NCBI GenBank assembly: GCA_002928515.1
Contig: PERI01000001.1
Location: 558,001 to 622,000 of the forward strand
From: Hyphomicrobium sp.
GTDB lineage: Bacteria; Pseudomonadota; Alphaproteobacteria; Rhizobiales; Hyphomicrobiaceae
Direction of reading: 5' to 3'
Length of the DNA: 64,000 nucleotides
Positions 56,394-64,000 of this stretch are shown here, piece after piece. A program made the translations under genes and the position numbers. Each line of letters opens with the position of its first letter. Within the stretch, counting starts at the first letter, position 1. The notes below the pieces were generated by a model. It did not search any database and was not told the DNA's origin. It saw only the letters and a list, made by a program, of their open reading frames with translations.

Positions 56394-56780
56394 ATGCCTT
56401 CGCTTCGGATGATGCCAAAAGTGATGACCTTGACGGATGCCGCATCCGCTCGTGTCTCAGCGCTTATGGCGCAAAAGCCTGGTGTTAAAGGCTTGAAGAT
56501 CGGCGTCAAAAAAGGCGGCTGCGCGGGCATGGAATACACCATGACCTGGGCGGATGAGATTGGAAAATTCGACGAGGTCATCGAGGACAATGGGGCTGTC
56601 GTTTTGATCGACGCGCCTGCGATGATGTACTTACTAGGCACTGAGATGGATTATAAAACCGACAAGTTGTCGTCTCAGTTCGTATTCAATAATCCGAACC
56701 AGAAGAGCGCGTGTGGTTGTGGGGAAAGTGTCAATCTCCAGCCTGCTGCGTCCGTTCATGTCGTGCAGCCTGGCGAATAA
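56394..56780 (+). CDS. sufA: A-type Fe-S carrier protein
   Basis: The 128-residue HesB/IscA/SufA-family protein has three conserved cysteines: one in KKGGCAGMEY and two in the SACGCGES tail. These carry an Fe-S cluster or iron to apo-proteins. It is the last canonical suf gene, 82 bases after the DUF59 gene. GAGGA lies nine to ten bases before the ATG. Alternative internal ATGs at 56409 and 56412 would drop a few residues. Confidence 0.95.
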   Translation: MPSLRMMPKVMTLTDAASARVSALMAQKPGVKGLKIGVKKGGCAGMEYTMTWADEIGKFDEVIEDNGAVVLIDAPAMMYLLGTEMDYKTDKLSSQFVFNNPNQKSACGCGESVNLQPAASVHVVQPGE

Positions 56781-56822
56781 TTACTGAAATTTCCGCCACT
56801 GAAGGCCAACGGAGACCGGGCC

Positions 56823-57260
56823 ATGGCGATCAGTGCTGCATATCTTGACATGCTGCGCGAGCTTCTCGGACCCCTAGGTGACATCCGTGTCAAACGCATG
56901 TTTGGCGGCGCTGGTGTTTATGCCTACGATGTTATGTTCGCCTTGATCGATGATGAAACCCTTTACTTTAAAGCCGACGCGTCGACCCGTGTCCGCTTTG
57001 AGGCTGAAGGTCTCGGGCCCTTCGTTTATGAGGGCAAGACGCGACCCGTCGAAATGTCATACTGGCGTGCCCCGGAGCGACTTTATGACGAGCCAGAAGA
57101 AATTCTTGAGTGGGCACGCGTCGCACTATCTGTCGCGCGCTCGCAAGCAGCTGTTAAAAAGCGGACTGCCGTCAAGCCAGGATCAAAACCTCGACGGACT
57201 AAAGCCGCGACGCCGCGAGCTACCAAACGTAATCGTAGCACGCGGACTTCTATTAAATGA
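56823..57260 (+). CDS. TfoX/Sxy N-terminal-domain protein
   Basis: The 145-residue protein has the TfoX N-terminal domain: RVKRMFGGAGVYAYDVMFALIDDETLYFKAD and MSYWRAPERL. A strongly basic Lys/Arg tail of about 35 residues follows. It lacks the C-terminal TfoX domain of the competence regulators. The role of single-domain members in alphaproteobacteria is unclear. It lies 42 bases after sufA, so it may be at the end of the same transcript, and converges on the helicase. Confidence 0.85.
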   Translation: MAISAAYLDMLRELLGPLGDIRVKRMFGGAGVYAYDVMFALIDDETLYFKADASTRVRFEAEGLGPFVYEGKTRPVEMSYWRAPERLYDEPEEILEWARVALSVARSQAAVKKRTAVKPGSKPRRTKAATPRATKRNRSTRTSIK

Positions 57261-57265
57261 TCTGA

Positions 57266-58966
57266 TTAGCCTCGGCCCGGTGCCTTCGTTGGCCGTGATG
57301 ATTTGCGCATGAAGGCCGGAATATTTTCGGCAAATCCCGTCCGATCAGATGCTGGATTGTGGACAGGTTTTTTTGGCTCATGGCGTCGTTGCTGATCTGG
57401 CCGGGGTTGCTGTGTCGGTCGGTCTGAGCGTGGTTGATCGGTCCAGGCATCGTGGCGCGGTTCGCGATCAGTCCGTTGGCGCTGCTGAGAATTTTGTTGC
57501 GCGACAGGCGAAGGCCGCCGCTGTTCAGGCTGACGTGTCGGTCGATCAGCTATGGCTGGTGCACTTATGTGAGATTTGTCGCTGGCGGCTTTGACGTTTG
57601 GCGCTGCGTGCTGGGGTTGTTCGCCGTGCTGTCTTTGTACGGGGCGGTCTATTGGAGCGGATCGCTGTCTGTTTGCGTTTTGAGGTGATCTTGGCTCGGT
57701 TTTAGCCCGGTCTGGATGATGTTTTGCTGGGCGAGCCGACATGTGACTTGGTGCTGATCCACGATCCGCTGTCCCTTTGCCACCGCGTCCTCCGCGACGA
57801 CGCTTTCCGGCATTTGAGACGTCGTCTTCGCTTGGTGCGTCGCCCATCCAAACTGCCGTTTCGCCGGTAATTTTTTCGATGTCTTTGACGAACTTCAAAT
57901 CATCGGGGCTGACCAGAGAAGCCGAGATACCTTCTTTACCAGCGCGACCTGTGCGGCCGATGCGATGCACATAGTCGTCGGCTGCCCATGGCAGATCGAA
58001 ATTGAAAACATGCGAAACGTCTGGAATGTCGAGACCTCGGGCTGCCACGTCTGAGGCAGCAAGCAGCATGATTTCGCCGCTGCGGAACTTGTCTAGAGTT
58101 TCCATACGGCTTTTCTGATCCATGTCGCCATGCAGCGCGCCGGCATTGAAACCGTGCTTTGACAGCGACTTATGTAGAATGGCCACGTCGCGCTTGCGAT
58201 TGCAGAAAATGATCGCGTTTTTGACGTTGCCGGTTTTAATCATGTCACGCAGCATTTCGCGCTTGGCCCAGTCTTCGCCATTTGGGCAATACTGAAAAAG
58301 CTGGGTGATGGTCTTTGCTGTGGTAGCGGGCTTTGCCACTTCGACGCGCACCGGGTCGGTCAAGAACTGATTGACGAGGCGCGTGATCTCAGGCGGCATC
58401 GTTGCTGAAAAGAATAGCGTTTGACGGCGCGGCGGCAATAGTTTGCAGATTTTTTCAATGTCTGGAATGAAGCCCATGTCGAGCATGCGGTCGGCTTCGT
58501 CGATGACAAGAATTTCAACGCCCATGAGCATGACGCGGCCGCGTCCGAAATGATCAAGCAAGCGACCTGGCGTTGCGATGAGTACATCTACGCCGCGATC
58601 TAACTTTTTGACTTGATCGTCCATCGATACGCCGCCGATCAATAGAGCGACGGTCAGTTTGTGATTGATGCCATATTTGTCGAAGCTTTGTTCGACCTGT
58701 GCTGCCAGTTCGCGCGTCGGTGCCAAGATGAGCGAGCGCGGCATGCGCGCGCGCGCGCGTCCGGTTTCAAGCCGCGTAATCATCGGCAGCACGAACGATG
58801 CGGTTTTGCCGGTGCCGGTTTGAGCGATGCCGAGGACGTCGCGACCAGCGACGGCGACCGGAATGGCTGCGGTTTGAATGGGGGTCGGGGTCGTGTACCC
58901 CGCTGCGGTAATAGCGGTCTGCACTTTGGGCGAAAGCCCTAAGTCAGCGAACGTGGTCGGTTCCAA
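57266..58966 (-). CDS. DEAD-box RNA helicase (RhlE-like)
   Basis: The 566-residue ATP-dependent RNA helicase carries motif I AQTGTGKT, PTRELAAQ, TPGRLLDH, DEAD in VIDEADRMLDMGF, FFSATMP and HRIGRTGRAG. The helicase core covers about residues 1-375. The remaining 190 are a disordered Arg/Gln/Pro/His-rich tail likely to bind RNA or phase-separate. The start is a TTG with GGAGAG about nine bases upstream; no ATG exists until far into motif I. RhlE-type members aid rRNA and mRNA remodelling in the cold. Confidence 0.92.
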   Translation of the reverse strand: MEPTTFADLGLSPKVQTAITAAGYTTPTPIQTAAIPVAVAGRDVLGIAQTGTGKTASFVLPMITRLETGRARARMPRSLILAPTRELAAQVEQSFDKYGINHKLTVALLIGGVSMDDQVKKLDRGVDVLIATPGRLLDHFGRGRVMLMGVEILVIDEADRMLDMGFIPDIEKICKLLPPRRQTLFFSATMPPEITRLVNQFLTDPVRVEVAKPATTAKTITQLFQYCPNGEDWAKREMLRDMIKTGNVKNAIIFCNRKRDVAILHKSLSKHGFNAGALHGDMDQKSRMETLDKFRSGEIMLLAASDVAARGLDIPDVSHVFNFDLPWAADDYVHRIGRTGRAGKEGISASLVSPDDLKFVKDIEKITGETAVWMGDAPSEDDVSNAGKRRRGGRGGKGTADRGSAPSHMSARPAKHHPDRAKTEPRSPQNANRQRSAPIDRPVQRQHGEQPQHAAPNVKAASDKSHISAPAIADRPTRQPEQRRPSPVAQQNSQQRQRTDREPRHDAWTDQPRSDRPTQQPRPDQQRRHEPKKPVHNPASDRTGFAENIPAFMRKSSRPTKAPGRG

Positions 58967-59274
58967 ACGTCAATCTCTCCAACTGCACAAGGCACGAGTA
59001 GCCTGACGCATGAGTGCGCCTAAGGCATCGAACGAGAGCGCAGGGGGAACAGTGCCGAAAAAAGGAACTAAGCCAAATGGGGAGACGGATTGAAAAGCAA
59101 AAAAGCTCAAATCAATCCCCTGCGCTCCGGCACACTCGGGTGCTCGCACAACCGGGTGATTTTAGCAAGGAAAAGCATGACGCAGGGCTGATTCGACGGG
59201 CTTTTCTGGGCATAATGCGACTTGGCCGCTGCTTGGTTCCTCCAAGCCGCTGGCCGCAGCCCATAGATAACGAA
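58967..59274. other. 308-base intergenic stretch
   Basis: Between the helicase start and the parE stop I see no gene. It should contain the minus-strand promoter of the helicase and the 3' end of parE. No clear hairpin terminator, tRNA or repeat was recognised. Plus-strand ORFs here are only the front of frames that run antisense through parE. Confidence 0.5.
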
Positions 59275-61287
59275 CTAAATATCGAGGTCTTTTGCAAACG
59301 CTGCCCGATCCTGGATGAAGCGGAAACGGGCCTCGGGTTTGGAGCCCATCAAGGCGTTGACGGTATCAGAGAGTGTGCTGCGTTCAGCTTCGCCGATGGC
59401 GACGCGCAGCAAGATGCGTTTACGGGCGTCCATCGTGGTTTCTTTGAGTTCGCTGGCGTTCATTTCACCCAGGCCTTTGAAGCGACCCACCTTCACCGGT
59501 GGGTTGGCCTTGAACTCTTTGGCGATCAGTTCGTCGCGATGTTTTTCATCGCGTGCGTATAGCGATTTTGCGCCTTGCGTCAGCTTATACAGAGGCGGCA
59601 CTGCGAGATGCAGATGACCGTTCTCGATGAGCTCCGGCATCTCTTGATAAAAGAACGTAATGAGCAGAGAGGCAATGTGTGCGCCATCGACGTCGGCATC
59701 GGTCATGATGATCACGCGTTCGTAGCGTAAATCTTCGTCGCGATATTTCGAGCCCGTGCTGGCGCCGAGAGCCTGAATCAAATCCGACAATTGCTGATTT
59801 TGTGAAAGCTTGGCCGATGATGCATTGGCGACGTTCAAGATTTTTCCGCGCAACGGCAGAATGGCTTGGGTTTCTCGGTCACGCGCGCTCTTGGCCGAAC
59901 CACCGGCGCTGTCGCCTTCGACAATGAAAATTTCTGTGCCTGCGGCTTGCTGGATAGAGCAATCGGCAAGCTTGCCAGGCAAGCGAAGTTTGCGTGTTGC
60001 CGATTGACGACCGACTTCCTTTTCGCGCCGACGTTTCAATCGATCTTCGGATTGATCGACGGTCCATTCGAGAAGCTTTGTGGCTTGCTGAGGTGAATCT
60101 GCAAGCCAATGATCGAATGCGTCGCGCACCGCCGTTTCGACGATACGCGTTGCCTCGACGGTTGCCAGTTTGTCTTTGGTCTGGCCTTGAAATTCGGGCT
60201 CGCGGATAAACACCGAAAGCATCGATGCGGCCGTGCCCATCACATCTTCCGATGTAATTTGCACAGCCTTCTTGTTTCCGGTGAGTTCGCCGTAAGCGCG
60301 AAGACCCTTATACAACGCTTGCCGCAAGCCGTTTTCGTGCGTGCCACCGTCGGCTGTAGGGATGGTGTTGCAATATGAGGATGAGAAGCCATCTTCGTCG
60401 GCAATCCATGCGACGGCCCATTCCACCGAGCCATGGCCTTTTTCTTTTTCGACCCGGCCAGAGAATATTTCTTTCGTTACGCGCGTCTGGCCGTCGATCG
60501 ACGAGGTGAGAAAGTCGCTGAGGCCACCTGGGAAGTGGAACACGGCTTTGGCGGGTGTGTCGTCCTTGATCAGTTCTGGATCACATGACCAGCGGATTTC
60601 AACACCGCCAAACAGATAGGCCTTCGAACGCGCCATTTTCAGCAAGCGTGCGGGCTTGAAAGCTGCTCCTTTGCCAAATATTTTTTCGTCTGGCTTGAAG
60701 CGAACCTTCGTGCCGCGCCTGTTCATGATCGAGCCAAGCTTTTCGAGCTTGGTTTGAGGTTCGCCGCGCGAAAACACCATACGATAGAGCTGTTGGTCGC
60801 GCGCGACCTGAACTTCAAGTTGCTCAGAAAGCGCATTGACGACGGAGACGCCGACGCCATGCAAGCCGCCAGATGTATTGTAGGCTTTGCTATCGAACTT
60901 TCCGCCCGCATGTAGAATGGTCAGCACGACTTCGAGCGCGCTTTTATTCTTGTATTTGGGATGGGGACCTACCGGAATGCCGCGTCCGTTGTCGGTGACG
61001 GACAAGAATCCGTCGGCAGAAAGTTCAACATCGATCCAGGTCGCGTGTCCGGCGACAGCTTCGTCCATAGAGTTGTCGATGACCTCGGCGAACAGGTGAT
61101 GCATGGCCTTTTCGTCGGTACCGCCAATGTACATGCCCGGCCGACGACGCACGGGCTCAAGGCCTTCAAGCACCTCGATGTGGTCTTCATTATATCCGGA
61201 CGATTCCACAGGCTTGCGCGCTCGTGACGATTTATCGGTCATCTCGCTCTCGAAATCAGAAAACAGGTCGGTTTGCGATTTGGCCAT
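59275..61287 (-). CDS. parE: DNA topoisomerase IV subunit B
   Basis: ParE supplies the ATPase of topoisomerase IV, which separates linked daughter chromosomes with ParC. The 670-residue protein has GHKL ATPase motifs (EVIDNSMDEAVAGHA, DNGRGIPVGPH, GGLHGVGVSVVNALS) and a TOPRIM domain (EIFIVEGDSAGGSAK, IIMTDADVDGAHIA). DNA gyrase B is the alternative; the 670-residue length, lacking the GyrB insertion, and the N-terminal extension fit the alphaproteobacterial ParE. The partner parC is not in this window. Confidence 0.93.
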   Translation of the reverse strand: MAKSQTDLFSDFESEMTDKSSRARKPVESSGYNEDHIEVLEGLEPVRRRPGMYIGGTDEKAMHHLFAEVIDNSMDEAVAGHATWIDVELSADGFLSVTDNGRGIPVGPHPKYKNKSALEVVLTILHAGGKFDSKAYNTSGGLHGVGVSVVNALSEQLEVQVARDQQLYRMVFSRGEPQTKLEKLGSIMNRRGTKVRFKPDEKIFGKGAAFKPARLLKMARSKAYLFGGVEIRWSCDPELIKDDTPAKAVFHFPGGLSDFLTSSIDGQTRVTKEIFSGRVEKEKGHGSVEWAVAWIADEDGFSSSYCNTIPTADGGTHENGLRQALYKGLRAYGELTGNKKAVQITSEDVMGTAASMLSVFIREPEFQGQTKDKLATVEATRIVETAVRDAFDHWLADSPQQATKLLEWTVDQSEDRLKRRREKEVGRQSATRKLRLPGKLADCSIQQAAGTEIFIVEGDSAGGSAKSARDRETQAILPLRGKILNVANASSAKLSQNQQLSDLIQALGASTGSKYRDEDLRYERVIIMTDADVDGAHIASLLITFFYQEMPELIENGHLHLAVPPLYKLTQGAKSLYARDEKHRDELIAKEFKANPPVKVGRFKGLGEMNASELKETTMDARKRILLRVAIGEAERSTLSDTVNALMGSKPEARFRFIQDRAAFAKDLDI

Positions 61288-61466
61288 ACGAGCTTTGTTC
61301 CAGTCGGGGCTCTACGCGGGCGATCAAGCACTCAGCGTGGCACGCGACGCGGGGTGAAAGCCACGCAGGCGAATCTTGCATGGGCTCTTATAGCCTGGAC
61401 TTGATGCGGCCTGCCATGGGCAAGCTGCTGCTGTGGCGTCAGCGACACGGGTGGGGCGTGATTGCT

Positions 61467-62318
61467 TTAAACCGCCACGTTATCAATCAGTCGGGTTTTG
61501 CCAAGCCATGCTGCGACCAGAACACGCAAAGGTCGGTCGGTCGGCGTCACAATTGGAACCAATGTGTCGGCGTCGCAAACTTCGAGGTAATCGACTTTGG
61601 TAAATCCGTTACTGATGAGCTTTTGTTTGGCTGCAGCGATCGATGCCGAGATATCGGCGCCTTCGGAGACTTTATCAGCTACATCTGAAATCGCCGCGTA
61701 AAGTGAAGGGGCGATATCGCGTTCCTGGACTGATAAATACGTGTTGCGCGATGACAGTGCTAAGCCATCTTTCTCACGACGGGTGGGCGCGCCGACCAGG
61801 GTCAACGGCAAGTTCAGATCGCAAACCATCTGGCGCAAGACAACAAGCTGTTGGTAGTCTTTCTCTCCGAAAATGGCCATGTCGGGGGTCACTTGGCTGA
61901 ACAATTTACAGCATACTGTTGCGACACCGCCGAAATGATGTGGTCGAAATTCACCTTCCAGATTTTGCGAGGTCGTGCCCGGCGTTACGCGTGTCGAAAA
62001 CCCATCTGGGTACATTTCCGAGACGTCTGGTGCCCAAACGAGATCCGTTTCAACCGCGTTCAGTCGATTTAAGTCGCCGGTTTCGTCGCGGGGGTAGCGC
62101 GATAAATCTTCGGTTGGGGCGAATTGCGATGGGTTGACGAAGATTGACACAACCACACGGTCAGCCTTTTTCTTGGCCAGTTTGACAAGCGAGATGTGGC
62201 CATCGTGCAGTGCGCCCATCGTCGGCACCAACGCGATGCTTTTTTCCGATGCGCGCCACTTGGCGATTTGCTTGCGTAGATCTTTGACGGACCGGATGAT
62301 TTTTGCGGACTTGGACAA
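61467..62318 (-). CDS. panC: Pantothenate synthetase
   Basis: PanC joins pantoate and beta-alanine with ATP to form pantothenate, the precursor of coenzyme A. The protein is 283 residues, the usual length. Signatures are VPTMGALHDGHISLVKLA (HIGH-like), FVNPSQFAPTEDLSRYPR, FGEKDYQQ and the flexible LALSSRNTYL loop (KMSKS-like). The ATG at 62318 opens the frame. No panB is adjacent. It is divergent from putA and is followed by parE, 180 bases on, on the same strand. Confidence 0.97.
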   Translation of the reverse strand: MSKSAKIIRSVKDLRKQIAKWRASEKSIALVPTMGALHDGHISLVKLAKKKADRVVVSIFVNPSQFAPTEDLSRYPRDETGDLNRLNAVETDLVWAPDVSEMYPDGFSTRVTPGTTSQNLEGEFRPHHFGGVATVCCKLFSQVTPDMAIFGEKDYQQLVVLRQMVCDLNLPLTLVGAPTRREKDGLALSSRNTYLSVQERDIAPSLYAAISDVADKVSEGADISASIAAAKQKLISNGFTKVDYLEVCDADTLVPIVTPTDRPLRVLVAAWLGKTRLIDNVAV

Positions 62319-62472
62319 TCGAGGCTCCTGGATAGGGGCATTAAAAATTTAATCGTGCAGTCGTGCCGTTGCTGGGGCGGTCGCGTCAAGGTCTCGCAGC
62401 CAAGGGCGACCTAGTCTGCTAGGTTTAGGCGTCAACGAATCGCACGGGCATTGATTAGGTTCAGGATTTTTC

Positions 62473-64000
62473 ATGGTTGCGGCACTCAGGCGTGACACTC
62501 AGAACGGTACGGGGCTGCTTCCGCCACGTGACGAAATTGCCGCGCATCACCTAATGGACGAATATCGTTTGGTTGGCGCCCTCATTGAGCGCGCCGCTTC
62601 GACCGAAGACGAGCGTCGCCGGTCCGCCGATATCGCACGTCGCCTCGTGCAGGCGGCGCGCACGAACGAAGGGCGACACGCTGGCATCGACGCTTTCATG
62701 CACGAATACGGGCTCGCCACCGACGAAGGCGTGATCCTGATGTGTCTGGCCGAGGCGCTTTTGCGTATTCCCGACGCCGAGACCGCCAACGCGTTTATCG
62801 CCGACAAAATTTCGGGAGGGGCGTGGGAAAAGCATTTGGGTGCATCTGACAATCTTCTCGTCAATGCTTCGACGTGGGGGCTGATGCTGACCGGTCGCTT
62901 GGTCAAATTGCGCGATGCCAAAGGTGCAAACCCGGTTCAAGCGATCAAACGCCTCGTCGCTCGGTCGGGTGAGCCAACCATCCGCATGGCAGTGCGACAG
63001 GCCGTCAAACTTCTGGGCGATCAATTCGTCTTAGGCACGACGATTGAAAATGCCGTTGAGCGCGCCAAGCCTCAGCAGTTGCAAGGGACGCGCTTTTCCT
63101 ACGACATGTTGGGTGAGGCAGCCCGCTCAGAGGTCGATGCGGAGCGCTATTATCAGCGCTACATGTCAGCCATCGACGTCGTCGGCGCTGCGGCAGGTCC
63201 ATTCACGGCAGCCAATGCCGATGCCATTTTTGCCCGGCCTTCGATTTCGGTGAAGCTATCGGCGCTGCATCCACGTTTCGAGCCTGGTAAGGAACGACGC
63301 CTGTTGAGCGAGTTAGCGCCGCGTCTCTTGACGCTCGCGCGGGCAGCCCGCTCGAAGGGGCTGGGGCTGACTGTCGATGCCGAAGAGCAAGACCGGCTCG
63401 ATATCATGGCCGGTTTATTCGGTGAAACGTTTGTGCATCCGACGCTTGATGGTTGGAATGGTTTTGGCATCGCCGTGCAAGCCTATAGTAAGCGCGCGGT
63501 GCCCATGCTGCGTTGGCTGCGGCGTCTATCCGATCAAACCGGTAAGCGCATCCCGGTTCGTCTTGTCAAAGGCGCGTATTGGGACAGTGAAATCAAATGG
63601 GCGCAAGAACGCGGCCTGGAAGACTACCCGGTTTTTTCACGCAAACTTCATACCGATGTTTCGTACCTCGCAGCCATGCGTTTGCTGATTTCCGATCCGA
63701 CGGCGTTCTATCCGCAGTTTGCCACGCATAACGCACATACCATTGCCGCCGCGCGCGTAACGGGCGCGTCCGTGCCGTTCGAATATCAACGCCTGCATGG
63801 CATGGGTGAGGCCCTGTACCATGAAGTCCAGGCTGATAGCGCGTTTCAAAGACCCTGTCGGATCTATGCGCCGGTTGGTGGGCATGAAGACTTGCTAGGT
63901 TATCTGGTTCGGCGGCTGCTCGAAAACGGTGCGAATACATCGTTTGTCAATCGTGTTGCCGACGCTGAGATGCCCATTTCCGAAGTCATCGCGGACCCCA
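62473..64000 (+). CDS. putA: Bifunctional proline dehydrogenase/P5C dehydrogenase, 3' end beyond window
   Basis: PutA oxidises proline to glutamate in two steps. The first 509 residues are visible and the frame runs off the window. They cover the arm region and the whole flavin-dependent proline dehydrogenase barrel: TVDAEEQDR at about residue 302, RLVKGAYWDSEIKWAQ at about 362, FATHNAHT at about 416, EYQRLHGMGEALY, and RRLLENGANTSFVNRV near 480. The aldehyde dehydrogenase half is outside. No N-terminal ribbon-helix-helix DNA-binding domain is present, so it is an enzyme-only type. The ATG at 62473 has AGGA six bases upstream. Confidence 0.96.
   Translation, partial: MVAALRRDTQNGTGLLPPRDEIAAHHLMDEYRLVGALIERAASTEDERRRSADIARRLVQAARTNEGRHAGIDAFMHEYGLATDEGVILMCLAEALLRIPDAETANAFIADKISGGAWEKHLGASDNLLVNASTWGLMLTGRLVKLRDAKGANPVQAIKRLVARSGEPTIRMAVRQAVKLLGDQFVLGTTIENAVERAKPQQLQGTRFSYDMLGEAARSEVDAERYYQRYMSAIDVVGAAAGPFTAANADAIFARPSISVKLSALHPRFEPGKERRLLSELAPRLLTLARAARSKGLGLTVDAEEQDRLDIMAGLFGETFVHPTLDGWNGFGIAVQAYSKRAVPMLRWLRRLSDQTGKRIPVRLVKGAYWDSEIKWAQERGLEDYPVFSRKLHTDVSYLAAMRLLISDPTAFYPQFATHNAHTIAAARVTGASVPFEYQRLHGMGEALYHEVQADSAFQRPCRIYAPVGGHEDLLGYLVRRLLENGANTSFVNRVADAEMPISEVIADP

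Noticed and set aside
57349-57974. Several plus-strand ORFs opposite the helicase tail
   Set aside because: They are shadows of the Arg/Gln/Pro-rich coding sequence, which leaves long open frames on the other strand.
59014-59562. A 182-codon plus-strand ORF at the end of parE
   Set aside because: It runs antisense through conserved parE sequence and shows no protein features of its own.

Overview
The window reads as chromosomal DNA of an alphaproteobacterium, most likely of the order Hyphomicrobiales (Rhizobiales). The evidence is protein content and gene order rather than a marker RNA, since no rRNA or tRNA gene was seen. Indicators are an alphaproteobacterial-type SerC near purA, a Usg-family protein, a DUF1285 protein, a MoxR/DUF58/DUF4159 membrane operon, two bactofilins, a DUF3971/AsmA-like giant next to tyrS and anmK, and a long suf operon headed by an Rrf2/IscR regulator. 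Coding density is high, genes lie on both strands, and no insertion sequence, prophage or CRISPR array was found. By eye the base composition is moderate (a little over 50 percent GC).

Layout. 1-5.3 kb: end of an outer-membrane barrel gene, serC, a secreted DUF4139 protein and purA. 5.3-7.3 kb: a GNAT/NUDIX pair and a metallophosphoesterase. 7.3-10 kb: a complete BtuFCD/FecBCD-like ABC importer, then a patatin. 11.2-14.2 kb: modABC for molybdate and a convergent XRE-type regulator. 14.3-21 kb: envelope and ion-transport genes (RlpA-like, ChrA, CorA, bactofilin, polysaccharide deacetylase, small secreted proteins). 21-23.4 kb: thiC under a TPP riboswitch, followed by a tiny ORF with a perfect Shine-Dalgarno. 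23.5-33.2 kb: minus-strand PepSY protein, a zinc-phospholipase-like/DUF4332 protein, and the DUF4159-DUF58-MoxR operon. 33.3-41.7 kb: DUF1285, Usg, MarC, a lipoprotein, a GFRGNR-repeat protein, a GNAT, an SbcD/YhaN-like nuclease-ATPase pair, a second bactofilin and a Bcp peroxiredoxin. 41.9-49 kb: DUF3971/AsmA-like protein, tyrS, anmK and an alpha/beta hydrolase with an odd RE-repeat tail. 49.1-57.3 kb: suf operon. 57.3-64 kb: DEAD-box helicase, parE, panC and the start of putA.

The most striking element is at the head of the suf operon. One uninterrupted 530-codon reading frame encodes a full IscR-like Fe-S sensing regulator joined to a full IscS/NifS-type cysteine desulfurase. It is followed by sufB, sufC, sufD, sufS, a DUF59 (SufT-like) gene and sufA. 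A promoter with two inverted repeats lies upstream. If real, the cluster sensor and a sulfur donor are one polypeptide. Other points worth a second look are the tiny ORF downstream of thiC, the phospholipase-like/helix-hairpin-helix fusion, the tail of the alpha/beta hydrolase, and the repeat-rich secreted protein near 36 kb.

Start codons were chosen from Shine-Dalgarno spacing and family knowledge. Several genes appear to use TTG or GTG (for example at 24259, 41910, 58966, 49309, 38169 and 28270). Family names come from recognising sequence motifs by eye; no database search was run.
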